The notes under the pieces were generated by a model. It saw only the letters and a list, made by a program, of their open reading frames with translations, was not told the origin of the DNA and searched no databases. Position numbers and translations under genes: made by a program. Shown piece after piece: positions 53,447-63,712 of a DNA stretch of 64,000 nt. The DNA is from Favolaschia claudopus (lineage: Eukaryota > Basidiomycota > Agaricomycetes > Agaricales > Mycenaceae). Each line of letters begins with the position of its first letter. Position 1 is the stretch's first letter. The stretch spans positions 558,001 to 622,000 of the forward strand of contig JAWWNJ010000089.1 in NCBI GenBank assembly GCA_037176885.1, in the 5' to 3' direction.

Positions 53447-55477
53447 GGCTTTCGAGAGCGCGGAGTCGTCGCGAGCAAAGCAAATGAATTCCTGTAGAAC
53501 TTTATGGGATTGAGCCGGCTTTCGACAGCCCTGAGTTCTTGACAGAGGCGAATAGCGTCGCGATCTCAAAGAGAGAACATGAATGATTTCTCAGAGAAAA
53601 CTGGACTTACTTGAATGTTGCTGTACGCAAGTTGGACTGTTTTGGTGTTGAATATCTGTATTGTGTCTTCAATGTTGTGGGGAGATTGCGGTTCTTGTGT
53701 CTCGTCGAGGGCCACTCGACGCGGATTGTGTTTCTCTCTAAATCCGCGAAAGCTGCCTTAACGTAATAAACTAGCATGCGTTGAATGCGACACATCCGAG
53801 TTTCAGTGTAGGTAGGTCCTGCCATGCAGCAAATAGGTACCATTGACGTAGTAGGATCGAACCTTCCGGATTGAAAGGATCAGAAAATAAGGTCGTAGCG
53901 ACCGATCGCGAGATGTGTAGAGTTCAAGGGCTAGATGCCAAGCGAAGACTGAGCTGCTCGATAGAGGATGTATTTTAGTCCCGGCAGTGTTTCAGTCTCG
54001 CTAAACAGCCATGCCAATCGACAGCATGAATATTTTAAAAAACCAACCGGAACTGAATGGGAGAACCTGCAGCGGTTTCAACTGCAACACGGCTGTGCCG
54101 AGTGAATCTGAAACCTCAATGTACAACCGAGATTCACCGGTCTATTTGAAAGCGGACACGATCAATCCCCTTCCCTCTGTCGACAAAGGGGAGAAGGCTT
54201 CTTTCGCTCTGCTGGAGCGAGGCGACCGACCCCAGCCAGATTGGCAATCAGGACGGTCTCGAATAGAATATAGTCAAGGGAATATAAAGGTTCACCCGCG
54301 CTGGATGGAGCACAAATAAACATAAATAAAACAAGCCTTCGATGGCTTGCTACGAGAAGCACAGAGAAAATGTCGGTGGCGTTGGCGTCATGGTACGCGC
54401 AGCCACCATGTCCCACAGAGGTGAATTTGGTCGCAAATATAATAGTGAAAGAACACTTACCTTTCACCGTATGCACCTGCAAAATCACACGACCCCTTTC
54501 AACATTCGCAGAGTCAGAACTAGGTTTCGATAGCGTTTCCAAATGACCGAGTAGTGATCAACAGTCCTTCGAGAGCACACGGACAGCAAATGAGTCCATG
54601 CAAAGAGGTAGGACCATTCCATGCCACTCATGGGGCCAGCTGGGGATGCACAGATAGAATGCGCTGCGCAGGCGAAACAGAGATCAAATCGTAGCTAGTT
54701 TACAGCCTTTGATGGCGTAAGACAACAACAATCTCGACGTTCGACATGTAATAATGCGACGAGACAAGTTCTCACTGCCTCGGGAACAAGAAAATCGCTT
54801 TTGATAGCAGAGGGAGTCCGAGCCTTCGATGGCGGAAACTGGACCCAGATTAAGACAATGCGACGAGACACGAGTATTGAAGACTCGGAAAGAGAAAACT
54901 TGACTTCTAAAGCAGAAGAGATATGGGCCTTCGATGGCCGGGATTGATTTGCTTTCGATAGCTCGCTTTTGATAGCGCAAGAAATCACTTTCAATAGCAG
55001 AAAATAGCTTTGCATGGAAGAGAGAATCGCTTTCGATAGCAAAAGCCCATAGCATTGGAAAGATTCTAGTAGCAGGAAAATTGCTGTCAATATCGGAAGG
55101 AAATTTCGATAGGACGAAGCTCTCGAAGGCTCCAACCAAGTGGCTTTCAATAGCGGATAGAGACATGCAAAGAGCCTTTAAACGACCCAAGTGGATCGTG
55201 GCCAGAAGCAAAACTGGCAGAAAATAACAGGGGCCTTCGATGGCTCAAATACGAAGACACATAGCAGAGAGTATATTATAGCGACATGCTTTCGAGAGCA
55301 GGGGTCGGCGACGAACAGACGAAGCCATAAAAGACGAGTGAGATTTACGTGGTTGTGACGCACCTTATTCCCGTAGTAAGTCCTCATGTAGTCCGTGTCT
55401 TGGCCCAAACTGTAACTTGGTATGTTCCTGCGGGTAGAATTCGAGGCGTAAGTCGAGGAATGGAAGCCTTCGATGGC
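53447..55477 (+). repeat. Tract salted with GCYTTCGATRGC
   Basis: At least 18 copies of a 12-mer of the form GC(C/T)TTCGA(T/G)(A/G)GC occur, almost all on the plus strand. Examples begin at 54335, 54705, 54797, 54822, 54927, 54951, 54965, 55029, 55143, 55233, 55288 and 55466, and early copies at 53448 and 53519. Each is an imperfect palindrome around TCGA. The two main forms are GCCTTCGATGGC and GCTTTCGATAGC, whose outer bases co-vary (C with G, T with A), so pairing is kept. No gene is seen in the tract. Confidence 0.65.
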
Positions 55478-55863
55478 ATGTGGTTTAGATTTGTGTAAAG
55501 AATCCATCTTCTCTTGAGCGCAAGGACGAGAAAAAGAGAGATACGAGTCAGTGTAGTGTATTGAGTGCTGAAGCTACATCTTGATTTTGCGAGGAGTTGG
55601 TCCATTCCAGGATGCTGAGTCGGGACCCAGGAGAAGATATACTGCCAGAGAAAGGTTTGTGTTTGTTTCCTGGGTGGATTCGCAGCTCTGGCGGCTGCTA
55701 CGTGGGCAAAGTGGCGGAGTGTCGTCGTGGTTAAGAGGAAGGAAGGTCCGGATCATTCCGCTGTCACAAGATGTCACACTGTCTCACACGTTCAACAGTC
55801 TATCGTGGTTAGAATAGCTCGATAATCAGAGCCCGAGCACAACGTACATCTCCATACCTATAC

Positions 55864-56715
55864 TCACTGCTTAGCCTCCCATTCCCCAAACTCGATCTCC
55901 CGTTCCTCACCCGCATCACTGTAAAATTGTCGAGGCACCCGGCCAGCGCGATACGGCATATAACTGCAGTTGAAATCCAAAGTCACATCGACTTCAGGAG
56001 ATGTATTCTTGTCTGCGCGGCCCGATTCTAGTCCGCGACGATCGACAAAATTCGAGCCATCATCGTTGTACCATCGAATAAGTAGCGAAGATCCTGTGTC
56101 GAGTCGAGGAACAACAACATCATAGAGAAAGCCCATGGTCGCAAACAGCGGTGGAGTATGCTGCGCATGCAAGAAGGCACGCCGCTCGCGGTTATTGTGT
56201 AACTGGTATGTCCCTTCCTTGACGAGCATCCGCTGCGTCGGAGGCTGGGTGGTGAGCATGCGGCGCCAGCTAGCTTCCGCGTACTTGAACGCCTTAACCT
56301 TCTTAGACCATGCCATCGACCTGATATGCCGATACGCAACGCGGCACCAGTTCCCTCCATGTCCGTATGGGTCCGGTGTGAAAAACGGCGGGAACTTGGC
56401 TTCCAGCAAGGGATTAAGGATTCGTTCCGAAGCAGGAATTGTGGGGTCGGGAAGGAAGAAGAGGAGGCGTTGAATAGTGGGGGTTTTGGTAGTTGCCTGC
56501 CAGGTTTTACAGACGAGGGGCGCGCAGAGGAGCAGGTCAAGCATCGGGACGTCGACGAGGATGAGCTCGAGGAGCTCGGGGGTAGACATGACGATAGGCG
56601 CGCCGGGAGCAGCGGTGCAGCCGAATTCCCAATCTTTCTTCCGGCGTGTGGAGGCGCGAGTTGGGCGCGTGCCAGGAGGCGGAGGTCCCGCCTCGGATTC
56701 AGTTTTCGACTTCAT
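55864..56715 (-). CDS. F-box-like protein 1
   Basis: A single exon of 283 residues. After a basic Pro/Thr/Arg N-terminus (TRPTRASTRRKK), residues about 43-88 match the F-box pattern: STPELLELILVDVPMLDLLL, then PLVCKTWQATTKTPTIQRLLFF. The remainder has PLL..KFPPFF and ASWRRMLTTQPPTQRMLV blocks shared with the neighbours at 60730 and 61960. Fungal F-box proteins link substrates to SCF ubiquitin ligases through Skp1; the target is unknown. It belongs to a tandem minus-strand cluster. Start chosen because the same MKSKTE start occurs in the truncated copy at 60121, with conserved upstream DNA. Confidence 0.75.
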   Translation of the reverse strand: MKSKTESEAGPPPPGTRPTRASTRRKKDWEFGCTAAPGAPIVMSTPELLELILVDVPMLDLLLCAPLVCKTWQATTKTPTIQRLLFFLPDPTIPASERILNPLLEAKFPPFFTPDPYGHGGNWCRVAYRHIRSMAWSKKVKAFKYAEASWRRMLTTQPPTQRMLVKEGTYQLHNNRERRAFLHAQHTPPLFATMGFLYDVVVPRLDTGSSLLIRWYNDDGSNFVDRRGLESGRADKNTSPEVDVTLDFNCSYMPYRAGRVPRQFYSDAGEEREIEFGEWEAKQ

Positions 56716-57422
56716 GGTGGAAGCACGAAGGAGAAGTTACGCCAGTCACTCTTGTGACGAGTGGCTCGGGATCACTCGGCATCAATGGCCGCTGGATCCG
56801 GCATACGCCGGGCAGTCAATTCCAAGTGAATTCCAATACCAAATTGCACTCGTAAGCTTGGGACATATGGATTGACAGTAAAAGCAAAGGGATACAGTAC
56901 TAGGACAATCGTGTATCTTGTCTGTGAGGTGAATTCCTCGCTAACAGATACCGTACAATACGGAACTTTCGACGAAGACTGGATGTACAGTACTTTCAGT
57001 GAACACGCTACCGCGCATTCAAATAAGATTGTGCGCGAGTCACTTGTATAAGAAACACATACCTCAATCTTTGGCATCCATAGTATAACGTACAGAAGTG
57101 TCGGGTTTGGGCTCTCTAGATCTCATGGCGCCAATGTTTGACATCGCTGAGACTTCAACCCCTTCGCGGCATTTGCGATGCAGGTTGAACCTTTGGTCCA
57201 AAGTGTACAGTAATAGGTATTGCAGTTCAACGAGAACTTCGTGATTTTACGTAGCATAGCACTGAAGTAGAGGTAAGGTGTTCTACCAACCTTCGACCTG
57301 TGATTATTCGGCAAATAAAATAGAAAGAGAAACGAGCGGAAAGTCAAAGTACGCAAAAAAGAACTAATCTCAGCTTCGGCGTGCGATTAAGTAACACTTT
57401 CTCCTCCTCAGCACTTCAAAGT
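56716..57422. repeat. Duplicated F-box upstream region
   Basis: Positions 56716-57250 match 60122-60560 at high identity (shared TCACTCTTGTGACGAGTGG, CGGCATACGCCGGGCAG and the GCTGAGACTTCA block), so promoter DNA was duplicated with the gene. The palindrome-like TCACTCTTGTGACGAGTGG sits close to the start codons. Confidence 0.6.
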
Positions 57423-59538
57423 TCACACCCGACACATCCCGAACTCATCCCACTTCTCACTACCCACACCCGCTGCAACAATAAACAGATCATCGGGATC
57501 GTACTTCGCCTTGATCTCCGTCAGCTTCGCGTAATTCGGCCCAAAGAATGTCGTCTGGAAGTCCGCTTCGTAAATATCCGCTTCGTTGGAGTAGGCCCCG
57601 GCGTTAGGACCAGAGAGCTGCTCGAGGATCGCGAGGTGGCTCGTTTGGAAGAGGTGGCGATATGTGTTGATTTCGGAGAGGGAGGCGGAGTCCTCCCAAA
57701 TAGTAGCAGCAATAACCTGGGTCAGGAAGGCATTGGTCGTTGGTGGGGGTAAAAACAATTCAAGACAAGACGTACGTGTGTTTTAGCTGTACGCCAGGCC
57801 GGAGTGATGGCCGAAGAAATGTTGGCGTTCGCAGAGACCTGGCCTGGAAAGCAGCTCAATGCCTACTCGTGCAGGACGCGAATATGATAAGAACATACCT
57901 CCAGCAACGAGACTGCCGATTATCCTAGTTGCCAAATACATGAAACAGCGAAACAAAGAATGAAGAGAAAGACTCACGCTCCGGCACCAGCATCCAACAA
58001 CTCTGTATACACCTTCTCCACAACCGCAGGCGCATCCTCCCTCTGATACGCCTCCGTCGGAATCAACCTCGACCCCATAACAGAATTCTCCGCAATCGTA
58101 TCATCCGCCCGATACAACGCATCATTAATCACATACTGCTCAAACTCCTTCACAATCAGCGTCGCCCCCTCCACCTTCAACGCGTCGTCCAAAAACGGCT
58201 GCAACAGAGCCTTTCCTTCTTCGAGCGTGGTGTTCGCGGTGACGGTTTGCAGCCAGAATGTCTGAGTCTTGAGTTCGGCCGAGGGGATGACGAAGAAGTA
58301 TTGTCCGCCCCGGACGGCGTCGAGGGCGAATATGTGTTTGGCGTGGACACCTGCGATGGCGCCAGCGGCTGCGTTGGAGTCGACGGCGAATTGCAGGACG
58401 CTCTGGGTGGCGTTGAAGTTTGGGAAGGTGCGGAAGGTCGCGGAGATGACGACGCCCCAGCTTCCGGCGCCGCCGCCTCGGAGTGCGAAGAATACTTCAA
58501 GAAGGAGAGGGTCAGGAGACGGATCGCATATTAAGTGATAGAGAGATGCTCACGGTCGGAGTTCTCTACGCTATTCGCCTTCAAGAGCTCCCCGCTCGCG
58601 ACAACGATCTGGAATTCTGCGAAGAATTCAATTCCATGAGGGAACTTGTCAAGACCTAAAAGCTCACCGAGAACGTTATCCGCCCCAAGGCCAAACAGCG
58701 GCGAGATCACTGAATGGCCCGCTCCCTGCAGATATCCACCGGCGGGCGAAACAGTGCCCGCTGATCCTCCGACAGCGATCTTACCATGTGCCTTGCTCTC
58801 CTTGAAAACATCTTGGAGATGAACGCCAGGGCCGACGGTCAACGCGGAGCCCAGGTCTTCCCCGCCAACGACAAAGGAGTCGGTGAAAACCATGTCCTTG
58901 AATTTAGCCATGTGGATGAGGAGGGAGTTCGGTGCGGTGGAACGACCGAGAAGGTCGTGGCCGGAAGACTTAACGGCGAGTCGAAGGTTGTTATCGGCAG
59001 CGAACTTGACTGCGGCCTGAGCGAGATAAAACGTGAGTGGTTATAAGGTTGCCAGAGACGAGATAGAAATTTAAACTTACTTGAACGTCAGCGATGTTCT
59101 CAGCTTCCACAGCATACAGCGGGACATTGCCCTGCCCGCAAACCGTAGAGTTGCGGAAGCAAAGCGACGGTGGGGTAAGGTCGTAACCCTGCTCAAAATT
59201 AACCTACGTCGTCATGATCATCGTCAGTGAGCAGAACCAGGAGACGGAGTGAAATGTGAGATAAGTACCATATCCATCGCGCCAGCAATCCCGCTTCTGA
59301 AAAGTCCGCTCGTCCACTGCTCTTCGGTGCACTCTCCCGCAGGGAGGCTCCTGCAAAATTCAACAAACGGCACAACGGGAGCGAGTCCCCCGCCGACAGT
59401 CTCGTTCAGAGTATGCCAAGCCTTGTCATCAGGAAAGCCAGCATCTCCCGGAGCGTTTCTACATTTGTTGAGAGGTTTTCCAGAAGACAAACCCGAGAGC
59501 GCAAATAGAATGAGTGGCAAGAGAGTTTTGAGTCCCAT
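57423..59538 (-). CDS. Secreted FAD-linked oxidase (PCMH/berberine-bridge-like, AA7 type)
   Basis: Seven exons by eye on the minus strand: 59538-59269, 59203-59081, 59016-58554, 58494-57978, 57924-57899, 57843-57776 and 57716-57423; 1,761 nt, 586 residues. The N-terminal hydrophobic stretch (LLPLILFALSGLSSG) is a signal peptide. Residues about 148-154 read SSGHDLLGRS, the FAD-binding PCMH motif in which the histidine (about 151) covalently holds FAD. The second attachment cysteine of bicovalent members is not present in the SAGTVSPAGGYLQG stretch, so a single link is expected. FFALRGGGAGSWGVV and the C-terminal KYDPDDLFIVAAGVGSE are typical of the berberine-bridge family. Such enzymes oxidise alcohols, sugars or other small substrates with O2, giving H2O2; the substrate is not predictable. 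The 26-nt exon 5 is small but keeps phase. Confidence 0.85.
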
Positions 59539-59991
59539 TTTTTTTTCCGTGGCGAAGTGGATGCAACGGCAGATCTTAAATACAGAATCGGTTGTAGGAG
59601 TTTCGTACGACCGATCAAGGCTTGCGTAGAATTCTACTTTCTCAAGGCAGATCCTCTGTGGCCGAAAAAGGTAGATTTGACGAGGGTATTACGCTTCGGC
59701 CCCCAATGAGCAAAGCCCGTTATGATGGTAAGCCGCGCAGATGCCAAAGCCACCCGTCGGAAACATGGCTCCTTCAACTAAGCTTGAGAAAAACTTGTAG
59801 CTGTGCAAAGGGGATTGTGGGCCGCAGCGTGGAGAAAATGTCAAAATTTTCGCTCCGGCATTCGCCGGAGCTCCATATATGGTAATTTTTGCTTGATTGC
59901 CGGCCGGTGAACAATGTTCCCAGTGAACAATTAGGCTAACGCGTAACGCCCAGTGAACAATCGGTCGGAATAGTACAGTAGCATGAACGAA

Positions 59992-60121
59992 ATTTGATAG
60001 GCGCGCCGCCGGGAGCAGCAGTGCAGCCGAACTCCCAAGTTTTCTTGCGACGCGTGGAAGCGCGAGTTGGGCGCGTGCCAAGAGGCGGAGGTCCCGGCAC
60101 CGATTCAGTTTTCGACTTCAT
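59992..60121 (-). pseudogene. Truncated F-box-like gene copy
   Basis: Begins with the same MKSKTE start and the same N-terminal 43 residues as the gene at 56715 (to about CTAAPGGAPI), with matching upstream DNA. It then breaks off just before the F-box into unrelated sequence. The open frame runs on to 59936 with unrelated codons. A duplication truncated or overwritten on its 3' side explains it. Confidence 0.65.
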
Positions 60122-60729
60122 GGTGGCAGCACAAAGGAGGAGTCACGCCGGTCACTCTTGTGACGAGTGGCTCGGGATCAGTCGGCATCGATGGATTCGG
60201 CATACGCCGGGCAGCCAATCGCTCGTAATCTTGTCAGCAAAAATAAAGGGATACAGTACTAGGACCATTGTGTATCTTGTCTGTGAGGTGAATTCCTCGC
60301 TAACACATACCGAACAATACGAAACTTTCGACGAAGACTCAACGAAGATTGCACGTACTTTCAGTTTTGATATCACTGGCAGGCGTAAATTTAAATAAGA
60401 GTGAGTGCCAGTCACTTGTATAGGAAACACATACCTCAATCTTTGGCATCCAGAGTATAACTTACAGACGCGTCGGGTTTGGGCTCTCAAGATCTCGTGG
60501 CGCGTCAATGTTTGACCTCGCTGAGACTTCAGCCTCTTCGCGGCGTTTGCGATGCAAGTTTCATTGGGTGAAACGAAAGACATCGGAAAGAATTGAGTGA
60601 AGGGTATGTACGCAAGATTGAAATTTGTAGACAAGAAAGAAAACTATCCTGCCAGATACAACGCGTCATGAGGTTTGCGTAGCTTCAACGTAAGAAAAAT
60701 CAGAAAACGTACAACTGAGCTATAAACCC

Positions 60730-61557
60730 TCAATCCCTGTTCTCCCACTCTTCAAACTCGATCTGGACCTCTTCAGCCGAATCACTGCCAATCTTCTTGA
60801 CCAAATTAGAGGCGGTGGTCCAGTGGTAGTGGATCCCATTGAGTGCCAGTGTAAGCTCGTATCCCTCAGACGACTTCTTATGACCCAGAGTGTGCCTACG
60901 TTCGCCCGGATCAAGCCCCTCATTCCACCGCAGGCGAATATTGTATCCAGCATCGACCAACGGCAACGTGAGGTCGTAAAGAAAGCCCATCCTAAGCGAC
61001 ATGCTCTCAAACGCGCCCCAGCGTTCCTGCCAGTGACCTTCGGCATGTTTGCTATCAACGACGAGCATGCGCTGGGTCGGGGGTTGGGTGATATACATCC
61101 GACGCCAGCTAGCCTCCGCATACTTGAAGGCCTTGGCCCTCTTTCTGAACCACGGCATCGATTTCAAGTCCCAGAAAGAGAGACGGCACCAGCCGCACGA
61201 GCCTTCTCCCGGCACTTCGAAGAACGGCGGGAATTCTTTTTGTAAAAACGGATTGAAGATCTTTTCCGCCGTGTCGGAGCTGCTCGGATCGGGGAGGAAG
61301 AAGAGAAGACGCTGAATGGTGGGGGTTTTGGTTGTTGCACGCCATGTTCTAGAGACGAGGGGTGCGACGAGGAGGAGGTCACGCAGAGGGACGTCGACGA
61401 GGATGAGCTCGAGGAGCTCCGGAGTAGACATGACGATGGACGCGCCCGGAGCAGCGGTACAGCCGAACTCCCACGCTTTCTTGCGGCGCGTAGAGGCGCG
61501 AGTGGGACGCGTACCAGAAGGCGGTGGTCCCGGCTCGAACTCAGGTTTCGACTTCAT
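60730..61557 (-). CDS. F-box-like protein 2
   Basis: A single exon of 275 residues, a clear paralogue of 55864-56715. It has the same basic N-terminus (TRPTRASTRRKKAWEFGCTAA), F-box (STPELLELILVDVPLRDLLL, PLVSRTWRATTKTPTIQRLLFF, about 43-88), then FPPFF and ASWRRMYITQPPTQRMLV. The C-terminal half is diverged and ends in an acidic VQIEFEEWENRD, comparable to IEFGEWEAKQ of paralogue 1. Presumed SCF substrate adaptor; target unknown. Confidence 0.75.
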   Translation of the reverse strand: MKSKPEFEPGPPPSGTRPTRASTRRKKAWEFGCTAAPGASIVMSTPELLELILVDVPLRDLLLVAPLVSRTWRATTKTPTIQRLLFFLPDPSSSDTAEKIFNPFLQKEFPPFFEVPGEGSCGWCRLSFWDLKSMPWFRKRAKAFKYAEASWRRMYITQPPTQRMLVVDSKHAEGHWQERWGAFESMSLRMGFLYDLTLPLVDAGYNIRLRWNEGLDPGERRHTLGHKKSSEGYELTLALNGIHYHWTTASNLVKKIGSDSAEEVQIEFEEWENRD

Positions 61558-61959
61558 GACGGTCGGATGTAGAGAAAGGATGTCACGGTCACATCGATCA
61601 CTCTCACCGTCACTTCGTGTTTACCACGGGCTCGGCATATGCCGATGGGGGATCTTAAAACCAAAGTTGAAAAATGTTGTTATTCGCCCTCAATTTTGAG
61701 GCAATAAATAAACTGAGATTGAGGTGAGTCGGAAAATGTTACATATGTCGAATCCAAGCACATAAAGACGATATGATAAGTTTTCGAAGTCGAACAAAGT
61801 TACATTTGAGATACTGTACATGTTAGATTCTTTACAGCACTGTTCTTGACAAGAGCAAGCCTTATAGCAGAGACAGTTAGACGAATTTCTTTGTCTTTCG
61901 TCACACGACACTGTGAACAAGAACTCACAATTCAAAATCCCCTAGAACGTCTTCGATTA

Positions 61960-62754
61960 TCACATTGCACCGGATTGAAGCTGGGCCGAAGAGAGGCGAG
62001 GACCACGGCGATAGACAGCACGTTCATCGTCTTCATCGGAGGAGTCGTCGTGATATCTATCACAGTGCCTCCATTCTCCAAAATTCTCTTCAACTGCGGC
62101 GTCAGCTTTAACATCACTGAAAAACTTCGGTCTTTCGTCCCCGCCCCGCACCCGTCGTAAATCCGGGCAACACTGCACTGTATACACAGTCATCAGAGTA
62201 AGATCGCAACCTATCTCCTCCGATTCAACCGCATCGTGCCATTGGATGCGAAACGACGACGCCACGCGGTCTATGAATGGGAGCACCAAGCCGTAGAGGG
62301 TGCCCATGCGTAACGACACATCATGTAAGACCGCCGTGCGCCTGGAGTCACCACGCATGCCATGAGACTTCTGCTTGATCAGCATCGTCTGCGGCGGGGG
62401 CTGGGAGACGAGCATCCGACGCCAGCTCGCTTCTGGGCGGCGAAAAGCATCGAACGCTCCAGACTCGGGAAGAGACTTGATTGTATTCGCGGTGGGCCAT
62501 GAGAAGCGATTCTTTTCGTATTCTGTGAAGAACGGGGGGAAGAGCTCTACCAACAGTGGATTAAATGTCCTCTCGGATGCCGAAGGATCAGGCTCGAAGA
62601 AGAGTGCTTGTTGGATGTTGGGGGTTTGAGTGATAGCGTGCCATGTTCTCGAAACGAGGGGCGCAGTGAGAAGAAGTTCGCGCAAGGGGAGGTAAGAGAT
62701 TGTGTACTCGAGGAGCTCGGGCGTCGCGATTACGGTGTCTTGGGCCGTGGACAT
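61960..62754 (-). CDS. F-box-like protein 3
   Basis: A single exon of 264 residues, the most diverged member of the cluster and without the basic N-terminal extension. The F-box is at about 8-52 (ATPELLEYTISYLPLRELLL, PLVSRTWHAITQTPNIQQALFF), followed by FPPFF and ASWRRMLVSQPPPQTMLI, RMGTLYGLVLPF and an acidic region with DDSSDEDDE near the C-terminus. The shared blocks and order show common origin with the genes at 60730 and 55864. Presumed SCF adaptor. Confidence 0.75.
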   Translation of the reverse strand: MSTAQDTVIATPELLEYTISYLPLRELLLTAPLVSRTWHAITQTPNIQQALFFEPDPSASERTFNPLLVELFPPFFTEYEKNRFSWPTANTIKSLPESGAFDAFRRPEASWRRMLVSQPPPQTMLIKQKSHGMRGDSRRTAVLHDVSLRMGTLYGLVLPFIDRVASSFRIQWHDAVESEEIGCDLTLMTVYTVQCCPDLRRVRGGDERPKFFSDVKADAAVEENFGEWRHCDRYHDDSSDEDDERAVYRRGPRLSSAQLQSGAM

Positions 62755-62948
62755 GGTGGTGTGAGGTCAAGATGGCTCCTTATCACTGTGCACTGAAGCG
62801 CAGCGCACGCGGTGGGAACTGAGATTCTGAGTCAGAACGGGAGTAACTGATTGGTTTGATCAAGATATATATTCCTGTGAACTCTGGGATCTTGACTACG
62901 GCGTGTATCGTATGCCGCGGAATGACGTTTATAAATACGAAGCTGTAC

Positions 62949-63434
62949 CTATGAGATTTTGTGAATTCTCTCCCTGGCAACTTCAATTGAACTGAACCTA
63001 TTGACCTTTTGCGAGATAAGAGCAACTGGGTGCATAAATAATTGACACTTGCCGTCGAAGCTCCACGAACCCCGGGACCTACAAATCTTTCCCAGCCAGC
63101 TGAATTGTTGCTCGACATTTAGATCTGGAAAGTCGAGAACGAGCTCTCTGGATATTCGACGAGTTATGAATCGGCCCATGGGAGTACTTATCAGAACTTT
63201 CCAGAGTGCGCGGCAGTTTGGAGTTTCTTTCCGAGATCCCGTCGCAGCGGCGTGCTCACCTTTCAATATTTCCGAGAACTCAAAAGATTTCAGCCTCAGC
63301 TGCGGTAGAGAAGGACGGAATTGGAACGGCACATCGTCGTGGTCGTGGTTCGAGTTCAGGAGTGTCACGCTTGAGTCACTGATCGTGACTCGGCCATTGA
63401 TTGCCGTTTTACATCCTTTGTTTCTCACCACCAT
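62949..63434 (-). CDS. Hypothetical protein, uncertain
   Basis: A 161-codon open frame on the minus strand from an ATG at 63434, upstream of F-box gene 3 and divergent from the Ran gene. It contains KSFEFSEILKGEHAAATGS and RELVLDFPDLNVEQQFSW segments of mixed composition. I recognise no family; introns could exist near 63050 (GCAAGTGTCA donor-like). A competing 159-codon plus frame (63049-63528) covers the same DNA, so neither is certain. Confidence 0.25.
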   Translation of the reverse strand: MVVRNKGCKTAINGRVTISDSSVTLLNSNHDHDDVPFQFRPSLPQLRLKSFEFSEILKGEHAAATGSRKETPNCRALWKVLISTPMGRFITRRISRELVLDFPDLNVEQQFSWLGKICRSRGSWSFDGKCQLFMHPVALISQKVNRFSSIEVARERIHKIS

Positions 63435-63712
63435 GTTCTCCAGTAGGTCCCCTTTTCATTTGTTTACAGCCGCTACGCGCGGTGCTTGCGTACCCCCAAC
63501 GCTCAAAAACTGGTCAATTGAGAGCTAGGTCAGCGTTCGATCGAGACGTAAAACTGCCAAGATGATTTTCTCAAGATTTTCTGACTCGGAGTCGCCCTCG
63601 TCGGACTCGGTTCCGACAACTTCAATCCGAATGACTCTACGAGCGGGTGCTGACTATAAAGAGCAAAACCTTTCACAGCGTTCTATCCTGTTCCCTGCAA
63701 CCATCACTCAAG

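Noticed and set aside
63049..63528. 159-codon plus frame opposite the 62949-63434 frame
   Set aside because: Overlaps the competing minus frame and shows no motif; at most one of the two is real, and I list only the minus one at low confidence.
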